DNA of 64,000 nucleotides from Methylobacterium sp. PvR107 (GCF_017833295.1 NZ_JAFIBW010000001.1:3747501-3811500), one strand, 5' to 3'; counted from the stretch's first letter, positions 25,721-36,279 are shown. Program-made: numbers and translations. Notes: generated by a model from the letters alone, not told the origin.

Positions 25721-26633
25721 GGGGCACCGGGCGGTACGGCAGGCTCGGGTCGAACACGATCGGCGGGTGGATCTGCGCCAGATCGAGGCTGCGCAGCATC
25801 GCGATCTCGGCGAGCACCGGGGCGAACTGCGCGAGGAGGTGCGTGATCCGCGCGGGCTCCTGGCGTAGGCCGATGACATCGCTGATCAGGTCGGGGGCGC
25901 CCGTGGGGACCGCGCCAGGCCGCTGCCCGGGCGGTTCGAGCAGCATCGCCACCACGTCGTCCGGCAGCGCGCCAGACGGCCCGTCCCTGCGCGGCATGCC
26001 GGCCACGAAGGGCACCAGCTGCCGGCGCGCGACTTCGAGCACGCGGCGCAGCTCCGCCACCGGCTCGGCGTGCTCGTCGACGCGCAGGTCGAGGAGCGGG
26101 TAATCCTCCCCGGCGACGATCCGGAGCGCCGCCGATTGCTTGCCGCGCCTGTCGCCGCCCGCGGCGTCGCCAGCCTCCAGGACCCGCATCAGCCGCGCGT
26201 CGAGAGCGCAGGCGGCGCTTCCTTCGAAGGCCACGGCCATGGCGTCGATCACGCCGCGCGAGGCCAGCATGTTGCCCTGCACGGCATAGTCCGCCCCGGT
26301 GCGGTGGCCGGCCACCTGCGTGCAGCCCGCTCCGGTCCAGGCGGCGGCGGTGCCGTGCGCGTCGACCAGCCCGAGCTGCCGCAGGTCCGGCCGGTCGTCG
26401 GTGGCGAGGGCCGCCGCGAGGGCCGCGTCGGGCGCCCGCCCCCCGGCGAGACCGTCGAGGATGCGGGCCGCGAGGTAGGGATTGACCCAGGATTGGGTGG
26501 AGACGGCGCCGATCCCCGCCTTGATGTACGGGCAGAGGCTGCCCACGGCCGGAACCGCGCTCGCCACCGCCACGCCGAGCTGCCCGGTCCGGGAACAGCG
26601 GGCGACGATCGAGAAGGTGTTGAGTTCGCTCAT
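25713..26633 (-). CDS. DUF1028 protein (predicted Ntn-hydrolase fold)
   Basis: 306 residues from ATG at 26633. N-terminal 200 residues fit DUF1028: FSIVARCSRTGQLGVAVAS, VGSLCPYIKAGIGAVSTQS, NPYLAARILDGL, and TGADYAVQGNMLA. The family is predicted to have the Ntn-hydrolase fold and often lies beside amidases or amide-importer genes, but no reaction is established. The C-terminal 90 residues are a separate, less conserved extension. Overlaps the amidase gene, so coupled translation and a role in the same amide pathway are likely. Confidence 0.85.
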   Translation of the reverse strand: MSELNTFSIVARCSRTGQLGVAVASAVPAVGSLCPYIKAGIGAVSTQSWVNPYLAARILDGLAGGRAPDAALAAALATDDRPDLRQLGLVDAHGTAAAWTGAGCTQVAGHRTGADYAVQGNMLASRGVIDAMAVAFEGSAACALDARLMRVLEAGDAAGGDRRGKQSAALRIVAGEDYPLLDLRVDEHAEPVAELRRVLEVARRQLVPFVAGMPRRDGPSGALPDDVVAMLLEPPGQRPGAVPTGAPDLISDVIGLRQEPARITHLLAQFAPVLAEIAMLRSLDLAQIHPPIVFDPSLPYRPVPHD

Positions 26634-26672
26634 GGTCCTTCGGCTCCCTTCGCGCTGATCCCCAGGCAAGGC

Positions 26673-26762
26673 CGTCTTTGCGAGCGGGGCGAAGCACCAC
26701 AGCAGCGCCCTGTTCGGTAGCGTGGCGCGGCCCTGGGTCGCTTCGCTGCGCTCGCGATGACG
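26673..26762. repeat. intergenic repeat family B, copy 3 (reverse orientation)
   Basis: Starts CGTCTTTGCGAGCGGGGCGA and ends GCTTCGCTGCGCTCGCGATG; the core reads GGCGCGGCCCTGGGTCGC, the reverse of copies 1 and 2. Between DUF1028 and the LivF-like gene inside the operon. Confidence 0.65.
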
Positions 26763-26782
26763 GAGTTGGACCGGGGACCGCC

Positions 26783-27506
26783 TCACACCGCCAGATGATC
26801 GATGACGCGGGCCGTCGCGTCCGGCGCCTTGGCCGGACCGCTGTCGACGATCTCGCCGAGCTTGAGCACCGCGTAGCGGTCGGCCAGTCCCAGGGCGAAG
26901 GCCACATGCTGCTCGACCACCAGCATGGACACGCCCGAATCGCGCTCGGCCTGGAGGACGCCGCGCAGGCGCTCGACCATCGAGGGCTGCACGCCCTCGG
27001 AGATCTCGTCGATCAGCAGCAGGCGCGGGCGCAGCATCAGGGCGCGCCCGAGGATCAGCATCTTCTGCTCGCCGCCCGAGAGCGTGCCGGCGCGCTGGGC
27101 GAGCCGGTCCTTCAGGAACGGGAAATGGCCGAACAGCCGCTCCAGGGCCTCCGGCAGAACCCGGTCCGACGGCACCGCGAGGCGCAGGTTGTCGCGGATC
27201 GACAGGTCCTGGAACAGGGGCTGCTCCTGCGGCGCGTAGCCGACGCCGAGCGCCACGAGGCGGGCGGGCGACAGGCCGGCGAGCCCCTGGCCCCCGATCG
27301 TGACCGCGCCGCCCCGCAGGGCCACCATCCCCAGGATGGTCTTGAGCAGGGTGGTCTTGCCCATGCCGTTCTTGCCCAGCAGGGCGACGATCTCGCCCGG
27401 CTGCACCGACAGGGACACGTCCTTCAGGATCGAGACGGCCCCGTAGCCGCTCGACACCCGCTCGAGGGCGAGCGCGGCTCCGGTCGGTTCGCTCCGTCGC
27501 GCTGCC

Positions 27507-27514
<8 letters not shown>
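26783..27514 (-). CDS. branched-chain amino acid/urea-amide ABC ATPase, LivF/UrtE type
   Basis: 243 residues from ATG at 27514, overlapping the upstream fusion gene's stop. Walker A GKNGMGKTTLLKT, signature LSGGEQKMLILGRAL, Walker B LLLIDEISEGVQP, and the His loop VVEQHVAF. It is the partner ATPase to the LivG domain encoded just before it. Gene order and AmiC-like binding protein suggest short-chain amides or urea rather than leucine. Confidence 0.92.
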
Positions 27515-29304
<1,790 letters not shown>

Positions 29305-29312
<8 letters not shown>

Positions 29313-30138
29313 GGGAGAAACCTTTCGGGCTGATCCGCAGCACGAGGGCGGCCAGCACCGCGATGGCGATGCTGCCCAGGATCGGGCTCACGAAGGTGCT
29401 GATCAGGACCTGCACGGCCCCGAAGACCAGGCAGGCCGCCGCGAGTGCCAGGTACGAGGCGTCGGCGACCATCACCAGCATGAAGGCGCCGATCAGCCAG
29501 GAGACGCCCATGTTCGGGTCGACGCTGGTGAGCGGCGTCAGCAGGACGCCCGCCAGCGCCGCCAGGCCGGCGCCGATCATGAACACCACGAGGCGCACGC
29601 GCCCCGTGTCGATGCCGAGGCTGCGCGCCAGGGTCTCGTTCATGATCACCGCCCGGGCCGAGAGCCCGAGCCGGGTCCGCTCGATGGTCAGCGCGAACAG
29701 CGCGCCGATGGCCAGCGCGATGCCCAGGGCGACGAGCCGGTAGGCGGAATAGTCGACGCCGAGGATCTCGACGGTGCCCGAGAGCAGGTTCGGGGTGAGC
29801 TGGACGTCGCGGCCGAAGCCCAGGGTGATGAGCTGCCCGACCACGATGCCGAGCCCCCAGGTGGCGAGGATCGCGTCGAGGGGCCTGCGGTAGAGCGGGC
29901 GGATGATGAAGTGCTCCGCGAGCCCGCCGAGCAGGGCGCCGACCACGAAGGCGAGCGGCAGCGCCGCCCAGGGATTGAGCCCGAGCTTGGCGGTGACCAC
30001 CGCGCAATAGGCGCCGACCGTCAGCCACGCCCCGTGGGCGAAGTTGATGATCTTGAGTACGCCGAAGATCGCCAGGAGGCCGATCGAGACCACGAACAGG
30101 ATCGCCGCGGTGGTCAGGATGTCGAGGGTGAGCAGCAT
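29305..30138 (-). CDS. ABC permease, LivH/UrtB type
   Basis: 277 residues from ATG at 30138. Hydrophobic throughout, with the LivH signature GVLKIINFAHGAWLTVGAYC near residue 25 and an internal GLSARAVIMNETLARSLGID loop that contacts the ATPase. Partners the LivM half of the fused protein. A 250-base gap containing a family-A composite repeat separates it from the binding-protein gene upstream. Confidence 0.93.
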
Positions 30139-30190
30139 CGGGAGGTCCGGGTGCGCGGGAACGGAAAGGCACGGCGGGCGACGCTGCGCC

Positions 30191-30364
30191 CCCTTCCCCC
30201 TCTGCGGGGGAGGGTGGCCCTTGCGTCGGCAGGGGTCGGGTGAGGGGAACCCCGCTTCCAGAAAAGACGCGCCCGGCATGGCGGGATGAGGCCCGTCCGG
30301 CACCGTCGCTGCCCTCTCCCGGCCCCCTTCGGGGGGCCCCCTCCCCCGCAGAGGGGGGGAGGGG
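30191..30364. repeat. composite palindromic repeat family A, copy 2 (about 174 bp)
   Basis: Left arm CCCTTCCCCCTCTGCGGGGG, right arm CCCCCTCCCCCGCAGAGGGG, same middle motifs as copy 1 (ACCCCGCTTCCAGAAA and GCCCTCTCCCGG). Lies inside the amide-transport operon, between the binding-protein and LivH genes. Confidence 0.75.
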
Positions 30365-30392
30365 AAGCGGGGGCTTCCTCAGTCCCCTCCGC

Positions 30393-31547
30393 TCACGGCA
30401 GCTTCGGGCACTGCTCGCCGGGATCGACGTCCTTGAAGGTCCCGGCGACCTTCACCGATCCGTCCGCCTGGATCTGGCCGAGATACATGGTCAGCGGCGC
30501 GTGGTGCTGCTTGCTCATGCGGATCGTGCCCCGCGGCCCGGTGAAGCTCACCGTCGGCAGCGCCTCCAGCACCTTGGCGGTCTCGGTCCCGCCCGCCTTC
30601 TCGGCCGCGGCCTTGTACAGGTAGATCGCCTCGTATTCCGGCACCGAGAGGTCGTTCGGCGTGCGCAGTTCCGCACCGAACTTCTTCTTCATGGCCGCCA
30701 GGAAGGTCTTGTTCTCCGGGCTGTCGATCCCGGTGACGTAGGAGGCCGAAAGGTAGACGCCCTCGGCGTCCGCGCCCATGCTCTTGGCGGTGCCCTCGTC
30801 CAGCGCGAGGTTGGCGAAGGGCAGCGTCACGCCCGCGCCGCGCAATTGCTTGGTCAGCGTGACGTTCGGCGCGCCGCCCGCGGTCGAGGTGATCAGCGCG
30901 TCGGGCTTGGCCTCCTTTAGCTTCGAGATGATCGCCGTCCAGTCGCTGCCGTCCATCGGCAGGTATTCCTCGCCCAAAACCTTGCCGCCGGTCTTCTCGA
31001 CGTAGCCCTTGGCGAAGCCCAGCATGCCGCGGCCGAAGGCGTAGTCGCTGCCGATCAGGAAGTAGGTCTTGGCGCCCTTCGCCTTGAACGCATCCACCAC
31101 CGGCGGCACCTGCTGCTCCGGCACCCAGGCATCCACGAACATGTTCCTGTTGCAGGAATGGCCCTCGTAGAACGAGGTGTAGATGTAGGGCACCTTCCCC
31201 TTGGTGACGGCGGGCAGGCCGGCATTGCGGGCCGCGCTGGTCTCCATGGAGATCAGGACGTCGACCTTCTTCTGGTAGATCAGGCTGTCGAAGGCCTTCT
31301 GGGCGCCGGCCGCCCCGGAGGCGTCGTCGGCCACCTCCAGGGCGAGCTTGCGGCCGAGCACGCCGCCCTGGGCGTTGATCTCCTCGACGGCGAGTTCGGC
31401 CGACTGCACCACCGACGGCGCGACGACGCTGTTGGCACCCGACAGGCCGATCGGGATGCCGATGACGATCGGCTTGCCGTCGGCGGCCTGCGCGGCCGAG
31501 GCGGCCAGCGCGAGCGTCGCGGCGCCGACGAGGGACCATTTCATCAT
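30393..31547 (-). CDS. ABC substrate-binding protein, UrtA/AmiC-like (amide or urea type)
   Basis: 384 residues from ATG at 31547 with AGGAG seven bases upstream. Signal peptide MMKWSLVGAATLALAASAAQA. The mature protein is a type I periplasmic binding protein of the Leu/amide group: PIGLSGANSVVAPSVV, then YTSFYEGHSCNRNMF, which corresponds to the ligand-pocket segment of AmiC/UrtA-type proteins, and SDYAFGRGMLGF. It should capture short amides, urea or similar nitrogen compounds for the permeases encoded downstream. Follows the nitrilase gene by 37 bases. Confidence 0.9.
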   Translation of the reverse strand: MMKWSLVGAATLALAASAAQAADGKPIVIGIPIGLSGANSVVAPSVVQSAELAVEEINAQGGVLGRKLALEVADDASGAAGAQKAFDSLIYQKKVDVLISMETSAARNAGLPAVTKGKVPYIYTSFYEGHSCNRNMFVDAWVPEQQVPPVVDAFKAKGAKTYFLIGSDYAFGRGMLGFAKGYVEKTGGKVLGEEYLPMDGSDWTAIISKLKEAKPDALITSTAGGAPNVTLTKQLRGAGVTLPFANLALDEGTAKSMGADAEGVYLSASYVTGIDSPENKTFLAAMKKKFGAELRTPNDLSVPEYEAIYLYKAAAEKAGGTETAKVLEALPTVSFTGPRGTIRMSKQHHAPLTMYLGQIQADGSVKVAGTFKDVDPGEQCPKLP

Positions 31548-31584
31548 GAACGAACTCCTTGGATAACGACGGGGCGAAGCGGGA

Positions 31585-32430
31585 TCAGCCGTAGATGTCG
31601 GTGCGGCGGTCGCGCAGGAGGGAGTTGAACGCGTTCAGGTCCTTGCGGCCGGCCGCGTCGAGGTCGACCAGTGCCGAGAGGGTCTCGGTCCGGTCGCGGC
31701 TCGCCGGGCCGGCCAGCGGCCAGCCCTTGGGTCCGATGATCAGGCTCTGGCCCTCGAAGGGCTGGCCGCGCTCGATGCCGACCCGGTCGGCGCAGGCGAT
31801 GAAGAGGCCGTTCGTGTGGGCGGCGGCCCGGTGCAGGGTGTTGGCCATGGCGGCCTCGCCCTCGGGCTGGTCGGGCATCGGCACCCAGTTGGTCGGGATG
31901 CAGACGATCTCGGCGCCGCCGAGCGCGAGCTGGCGGAAGGTCTCGGGGAACCAGCCGTCGTAGCAGATCGCCACGCCGACCTTGCCGAGCGCCGTGTCGA
32001 AGACCGGGAAGCCGAGGTCGCCCCTGGCGAAGAACACGTTCTCCTGATCCCAGAGATGCGCCTTGCGGTAGGTGCCGATATAGCCCTCCGGCCCGACGAT
32101 CACGGCGGCGTTGTAGAGGGTGTCGCCTGCGGATTCGGCGATTCCCGCCACGATGTGCACGCCGAGCTCCGCGGCGAGCGCCGCCCAGGCCCGGGTCGTC
32201 GGGCCGTCCGGCACCGGCTCGGCCAGCGCGGCGGCTTCCGCGGCGGATTCGAACACGTAGCCGGTGCTGGCGAGTTCGGGCAGCACGATCAGGCGGCTGC
32301 CCGCGGCGGCGGCGGCGCGGACGAGATCCGACGCGCGCGCCATGTTGGCGCCGACGGCGCCGAAGATCGGCTCGAACTGGATGCAGGCCACCCGGACGGG
32401 CGGGCGCGCAGGATCGTTCGCTTGGATCAT
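31585..32430 (-). CDS. carbon-nitrogen hydrolase (nitrilase superfamily)
   Basis: 281 residues from ATG at 32430, the first start after the terminator-containing leader; the open frame continues upstream only through non-coding leader sequence. Catalytic triad visible: Glu in VLPELASTGY, Lys in GTYRKAHLWDQE, Cys in VGVAICYDGWFPE. The family hydrolyses nitriles, amides or carbamoyl compounds to acid plus ammonia. As first gene of an amide-uptake operon under amiC/amiR control, an aliphatic amidase- or omega-amidase-like role is the best guess. It is much shorter than AmiE (about 346 residues). Confidence 0.92.
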   Translation of the reverse strand: MIQANDPARPPVRVACIQFEPIFGAVGANMARASDLVRAAAAAGSRLIVLPELASTGYVFESAAEAAALAEPVPDGPTTRAWAALAAELGVHIVAGIAESAGDTLYNAAVIVGPEGYIGTYRKAHLWDQENVFFARGDLGFPVFDTALGKVGVAICYDGWFPETFRQLALGGAEIVCIPTNWVPMPDQPEGEAAMANTLHRAAAHTNGLFIACADRVGIERGQPFEGQSLIIGPKGWPLAGPASRDRTETLSALVDLDAAGRKDLNAFNSLLRDRRTDIYG

Positions 32431-32446
32431 GAGAGCTCCAAAACGC

Positions 32447-32492
32447 AAAAAGCCCCTGGGCGCGGAGACAATCATCCGCGAACCAGAGGCTT
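32447..32492 (-). terminator. intrinsic terminator in the leader of the nitrilase operon
   Basis: On the minus strand AAGCCTCTGG pairs with CCCAGGGGCTT, enclosing an inner CGCGGA/TCCGCG stem, followed by TTTTTGCGTTTT. It ends only 17 bases before the nitrilase start codon, so it is an attenuator rather than an end-of-operon terminator. Confidence 0.85.
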
Positions 32493-32540
32493 CAAAGCCA
32501 AGATGTAGTGCAGCAATCCTGCTGCGGGGCAACCTTGCCC
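32488..32540 (-). promoter_or_regulatory. candidate ANTAR (AmiR) antiterminator leader hairpins
   Basis: Three small hairpins precede the terminator on the minus strand. GGGC-AAGGTT-GCCC (32540-32527) has a six-base loop with A at position 1 and G at position 4, as reported for ANTAR target RNAs. GCAGC-AGGATT-GCTGC (32525-32510) has A1 but A4. GGC-TTTGAA-GCC (32499-32488) shares its 3' arm with the terminator stem, so the two cannot form together. AmiR bound here should favour antitermination. Confidence 0.6.
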
Positions 32541-32549
32541 GATAAGACT

Positions 32550-32577
32550 AGGATACGCGTCGCGACATGGACCGCAA
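32550..32577 (-). promoter_or_regulatory. candidate promoter of the nitrilase/amide operon
   Basis: Minus strand TTGCGG (32577-32572) and TATCCT (32555-32550), spaced by 16 bases, just after the amiR stop. Transcription from it would start near 32541, right at the first leader hairpin. Confidence 0.45.
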
Positions 32578-32604
32578 GACCATAAATGCGGCAGGCTGCT
32601 GCGA

Positions 32605-33231
32605 TCAGGTCTTTTCCGCCAACGCGATGCGCAGGCCGAGACCGCTCATCGCCTCGTGCGCCGCGACCACGCTCTCGGCGACGCTCGCCATCGGGACGCG
32701 GGAGGCGGTGGCCCGGTCCCGGAGCATCTTGTAGGCGGCGTCCTCGTCGATCCGGTTGAGGTCCACCAGCAGCCGGACCGCCTTCTCGACGGTGCGGCGG
32801 CCCTTCATGGTCTCCTCCAGGCGGTTGATCTTGCTGATCAGCCGTCCCTCGTAGCCGCGCCGATAGCGGGCCAGGGCGAACTGGGTCAGCACGCCGCGCG
32901 GATGGAGCGGCTTGTTCAGCACGCCGTGGGCGTTGACGTCGGCGATCGCCTTCAGGGAGGTCGGGCTCTCGTAGGCGACGATGGCGATGACGGCCGGTTC
33001 GCTCTCCTCGATCGACGGCAGGAGGTGCATCACCTGCGCGTCGTCGAGCTGGATGAACAGCGTGTCGATGTCGGGCGGCAGCGCGGCGGGCGGCGGCCAC
33101 GCGAGCGAGACCGCGCAGCCGAGGCGGCGCAGCTGCTCGAGGAGCGCGGCGCCCTCCTCGTCGCGGGGGTGGATGACGAGGGCGCGGGCCCGCCGCAGGT
33201 CGTCCAGGATCTTGCGGGCAGGCGCGGTCAC
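32605..33231 (-). CDS. amiR: AmiR-like ANTAR antitermination regulator
   Basis: 208 residues from GTG at 33231, overlapping the amiC stop. N-terminal pseudo-receiver domain (LVIHPRDEEGAALLEQL) followed by a coiled coil (about residues 128-150) and a C-terminal ANTAR RNA-binding domain (AVRLLVDLNRIDEDAAYKML). Length matches Pseudomonas AmiR (196). AmiR binds nascent leader RNA and prevents termination when released from AmiC by an amide. The hairpin-terminator leader directly downstream of this gene is the expected target. Confidence 0.9.
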   Translation of the reverse strand: MTAPARKILDDLRRARALVIHPRDEEGAALLEQLRRLGCAVSLAWPPPAALPPDIDTLFIQLDDAQVMHLLPSIEESEPAVIAIVAYESPTSLKAIADVNAHGVLNKPLHPRGVLTQFALARYRRGYEGRLISKINRLEETMKGRRTVEKAVRLLVDLNRIDEDAAYKMLRDRATASRVPMASVAESVVAAHEAMSGLGLRIALAEKT

Positions 33232-34382
33232 GCGGCCATCCCTTCGTCCAGCCAGTTCGTCTCGAAGCGGGACCAGGCCAGATAGGGATCGGGCCGCACC
33301 GGCCGGCGCGCCCGCCAGACGACGTCGAACTGCCCGTCGCTGCGGGCGACCCCGATGCCGGGGGTAAGCCAGATGTGCCGCGTCTCGCCGTCGAAGGCCA
33401 GCTCGCCCTCCGGTGCCGCGATCCGCTGCCGCAGGGCCGCTGCGCCGAGGCGCTCGGCGTCGAGCGTTCCGGCCTCCGCGAGCGCCCGGGCGAAGAGGTG
33501 GACCTGCGCGTAGGCCGTCTCCGACCACATGCTGGTCGGCCGCTCGGCCCCGAACCGGGCCTGGAAGGCGTCCACGAAGCGCCGGTTCGCGTCGCCCGCG
33601 AGCGCCGAGAAGTAGGAGGCCGCGAGGACGTGGCCGCTGCAGAGTTCGGGGCCGATCGCCCGGATCTGCCCCTCCGCGAGGGTCAGGCTGGCGATCGGGC
33701 AGCGGGTCCGGTCGATCCCGGATCCGGCATAGGCGCGGTAGAGGCGCTCGGCGCCGCGCCCGACCACGGTCGAGAACACCGCGTCCGGCGCGGCGTGGCG
33801 GATCTCGGTGATCATCGCGGCGTGGGCGGCGTCGTCCGCGTCGAGGGGCGCGTAGAGCTCGCCGACGATGGCCCCGCCCTTGGCCTCGATGAGGTCGCGC
33901 ATCACCCGGTTCGATTCGCGCGGGTAGATGTAGTCCGATCCGATCAGGAAGATCCGCGGTCCGTGCTCCTGGAGCAGGTAATCGGCCAGGGCGAAGACGT
34001 TCTGGTTGAGGGTCGCGCCCGTGTAGACGATGTTCTCCGAATACTCGAAGCCCTCGTAGATCGACGGATACCAGAGCAGCCCGTTGTGCCGCTCCACGGT
34101 CGACAGCACCGACTTGCGGCTGGCCGAGAGCGAGCATCCGAACACCACCTCGGCGCCATCCTCGGCGAGCATCCGGCGGGCGTAGGCGCGGTAGGCGTCG
34201 GTGTCGCCGGCCGGATCGTAGCAGATCGGCGCGATCGGGCGCCCGAGCACGCCGCCCGCATTGTTGATCTCCTCGATCGCCAGGGCGGTGCCGAGGAAAT
34301 GCTCGGTCTCGGTGATGCCGCTGACGCCGCTGCGGGAGAACAGGACTCCGACGCGCCAAGTCGCTTCGTCCCTGCCTGGCAT
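33228..34382 (-). CDS. amiC: AmiC-like amide sensor, negative regulator
   Basis: 384 residues from ATG at 34382; Pseudomonas AmiC has 385. A periplasmic-binding-protein fold without a signal peptide, so cytoplasmic: VGVLFSRSGVSGITE, YPSIYEGFEYSENIVYTGA, SDYIYPRESNRVMRDL. In the known system AmiC sequesters AmiR until an amide binds. Translationally coupled to amiR by a GTGA overlap. Similar in fold to the binding protein encoded at 30393, so sensor and transporter probably recognise related ligands. Confidence 0.92.
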   Translation of the reverse strand: MPGRDEATWRVGVLFSRSGVSGITETEHFLGTALAIEEINNAGGVLGRPIAPICYDPAGDTDAYRAYARRMLAEDGAEVVFGCSLSASRKSVLSTVERHNGLLWYPSIYEGFEYSENIVYTGATLNQNVFALADYLLQEHGPRIFLIGSDYIYPRESNRVMRDLIEAKGGAIVGELYAPLDADDAAHAAMITEIRHAAPDAVFSTVVGRGAERLYRAYAGSGIDRTRCPIASLTLAEGQIRAIGPELCSGHVLAASYFSALAGDANRRFVDAFQARFGAERPTSMWSETAYAQVHLFARALAEAGTLDAERLGAAALRQRIAAPEGELAFDGETRHIWLTPGIGVARSDGQFDVVWRARRPVRPDPYLAWSRFETNWLDEGMAA

Positions 34383-34535
34383 GGCATCCTCGCGGTGCTG
34401 TGGCGGTCCGCCCAGCGGGACGCTGTGCGCAGCCCCGTCCTATCGCAGGCGCGACGATCTTGGGAAGCAAGCCGTCCGGGCGGCGGCCATGGTGGTCGAG
34501 CGCGGCTGGTGGCCGATCGCGCCGTGCCCCCGCGG

Positions 34536-34979
34536 TCAGGCGTCGCGCCACTCGGAGAACGTCGCGGCCTGACCGACGATGACGCCGTCGCGGTCGAGCT
34601 GCCAGACCACCGCCCGCTCGATCCAGAACCGCCGTCCGTCCTTGGCGATGCGCAGGCCGCGATAGCCGCGGCTGAAGCCGTCCCGGGTGACCGCGTCGAG
34701 GAGCCGTTGCCGCTCGGCGCGCTCGGGCGCCTCGGCCGAGAGCCGTGACGGCAGGCCGACGAGTTCCGCCCGCGTATAGCCGAAGCAGGCCTGGGCCGCC
34801 CGGTTCGCATAGGTGAAAAGCGGATCCGCACCGCCATCGTGGGCGAGCACCACGAAGGGCGCCTGCCCGTAGAGCCACGCCGCGTCCGCCCCATCCGGCA
34901 CCAGGGCTTCACCGAGCCGCCGCGCGTAGCTGCCCGTGAGCACGGCGAAGTAGTCGGGATCGTGCGAGAGGTCGCGCAT
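34536..34979 (-). CDS. MEKHLA (PAS-related) domain protein
   Basis: 147 residues from ATG at 34979; an ATG at 35015 would add 12 residues. The whole protein is a MEKHLA domain: PFVVLAHDGGADPLFTYANR, ELVGLPSRLSAEA, GFSRGYRGLRIAKDGRRF and VWQLDRDGVIVGQAATF. The domain is PAS-like and best known from plant HD-ZIP III factors; bacterial stand-alone copies have no assigned function. It is 153 bases upstream of amiC on the same strand and may be the first gene of the regulatory part of the amide locus. Confidence 0.85.
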   Translation of the reverse strand: MRDLSHDPDYFAVLTGSYARRLGEALVPDGADAAWLYGQAPFVVLAHDGGADPLFTYANRAAQACFGYTRAELVGLPSRLSAEAPERAERQRLLDAVTRDGFSRGYRGLRIAKDGRRFWIERAVVWQLDRDGVIVGQAATFSEWRDA

Positions 34980-35574
34980 GGCGCCCTTCTTGGCCGGAAC
35001 CGCGCCGATTCGCATGTGCGGTAGCGCAAGGCTGCCGCACGGCCCCGCTCAGACCTCGACGCGTCTCTCCCATCCCCGCAACAGGGGGAGGGAGGGCGCG
35101 TGCCGCATCCAACGTGCCAATCCGTTCGAATGGCCCACGCGGAGAGGCGGCCTCGGCCCGCGGCACTTGAACATCGTTGGTGTACGGGCGGGAGCATCGG
35201 CCCGAACCGCGATGTGTAAGGACAGGATGAGCAGAACAGCGTTCATCAGTTTGCGATGACGTTCATTCGAAAAATGAATGATAATAAAAGAAATCCGTCT
35301 GTTCTATGAATTGAGTAAGGTAGAATACATTCCGAAATAGAGTTTCCTTTTTGGCGCGCGACTCATCTGTATGTCGCAAGTCACCCCTCGGCTGAGGGGA
35401 ACCGATGCTGAGAGGATTAGGCGTCAAGCTCGGGTGTGCATGATCTCATCGTCATGATATCCGGGCTACGATCGCCGATGAGGGGATTGTGCGCCATCGG
35501 GCTCCGGACGCGGATGTCCCGGCCGTGCGCCGTTCCCGGCGACACGCCCATGGGATCGGAGAGGTGGGACGCGC
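34980..35574. other. 595-bp intergenic region between divergent genes
   Basis: Contains part of a family-A repeat arm (35062-35098), an AT-rich tract (35260-35350) with a TTCATT/AATGAA inverted repeat at 35262-35278, and a GC-rich hairpin CCCCTC-GGCT-GAGGGG at 35384-35399. Promoters for the MEKHLA and ParA-like genes probably lie here, but I cannot place them. No convincing ORF. Confidence 0.5.
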
Positions 35575-36279
35575 ATGGATCCCGAAGGATCCGAACGGGA
35601 GCCGGACACCGTTCCGGGGCAGGGGGGCCGGCCGCTGCGGATCCTCGCCGTGGCGGTGCAGAAGGGCGGCACCGGCAAGACCACGCTTGCGGCGTCCCTG
35701 GCCATTGCCGCCGCGGAGGCCGGCGAGCACGTCACCGCCCTCGACCTCGATCCCCAGGGCTCCCTGGCGGGCTGGGGCGCCCTGCGGAGGGACGATTCCG
35801 TCGCGGTCGACCGGGTCCAGCCCTGGGAGATGGGCCAGCTCTCGGAGATCCTGGACCTCCTCGCCGAGCAGGGCACGACGCTCGCGGTGCTCGACACCGC
35901 CGGCAGCTCCGCTGGGCTCGCGCCCGCCCTGAAGGACGCCGACTTCGTGCTGATGCCGGTCCGCCCCTCCCGGCTCGACATCGTGGCCGCCCGGCCGACG
36001 CTCCAGGCGCTGGTCGGCCTCGGCCTGCGGGAGCGGCTGGCCCTGGTGCTGAACCAGTGCCCGCCGCCGCCCTCGCCGCGCACCGGGGCCTACGCGGCGC
36101 AGCTGCGGGCGCTGGGCGTGCTGGCCGAGCCCGGCATCATCCACCGGGTCGACCACCAGGACGCCCTGGCGACTGGGCTCGGCGTCACGGAATACGCTCC
36201 CGGCAGCGCGGCCGCCGAGGAGGTCCGGGCGCTCTGGGCCTGGATCGACGGGAAGATGCGGGCGGCGCCCGCCCGCTGA
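35575..36279 (+). CDS. ParA/MinD-family ATPase, orphan
   Basis: 234 residues from ATG at 35575, preceded by GGAGAGG. Deviant Walker A VQKGGTGKTTLAAS at about residue 29, Walker A' ALDLDPQGSLAGW, and Walker B region LAVLDTAGS. This pattern marks ParA-type ATPases that dimerise on ATP and move plasmids, chromosomes or protein clusters. There is no parB beside it, so it is not an obvious partition operon. A cargo-positioning ParA (chemoreceptor, carbon-storage) or stray plasmid-derived gene is possible. A parS-like 16-mer lies 5.5 kb downstream. Confidence 0.88.
   Translation: MDPEGSEREPDTVPGQGGRPLRILAVAVQKGGTGKTTLAASLAIAAAEAGEHVTALDLDPQGSLAGWGALRRDDSVAVDRVQPWEMGQLSEILDLLAEQGTTLAVLDTAGSSAGLAPALKDADFVLMPVRPSRLDIVAARPTLQALVGLGLRERLALVLNQCPPPPSPRTGAYAAQLRALGVLAEPGIIHRVDHQDALATGLGVTEYAPGSAAAEEVRALWAWIDGKMRAAPAR

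Noticed and set aside
35384..35420. Possible TPP riboswitch because of a CTGAGA sequence
   Set aside because: The rest of the THI-box consensus is absent and the downstream gene is a ParA-like ATPase.
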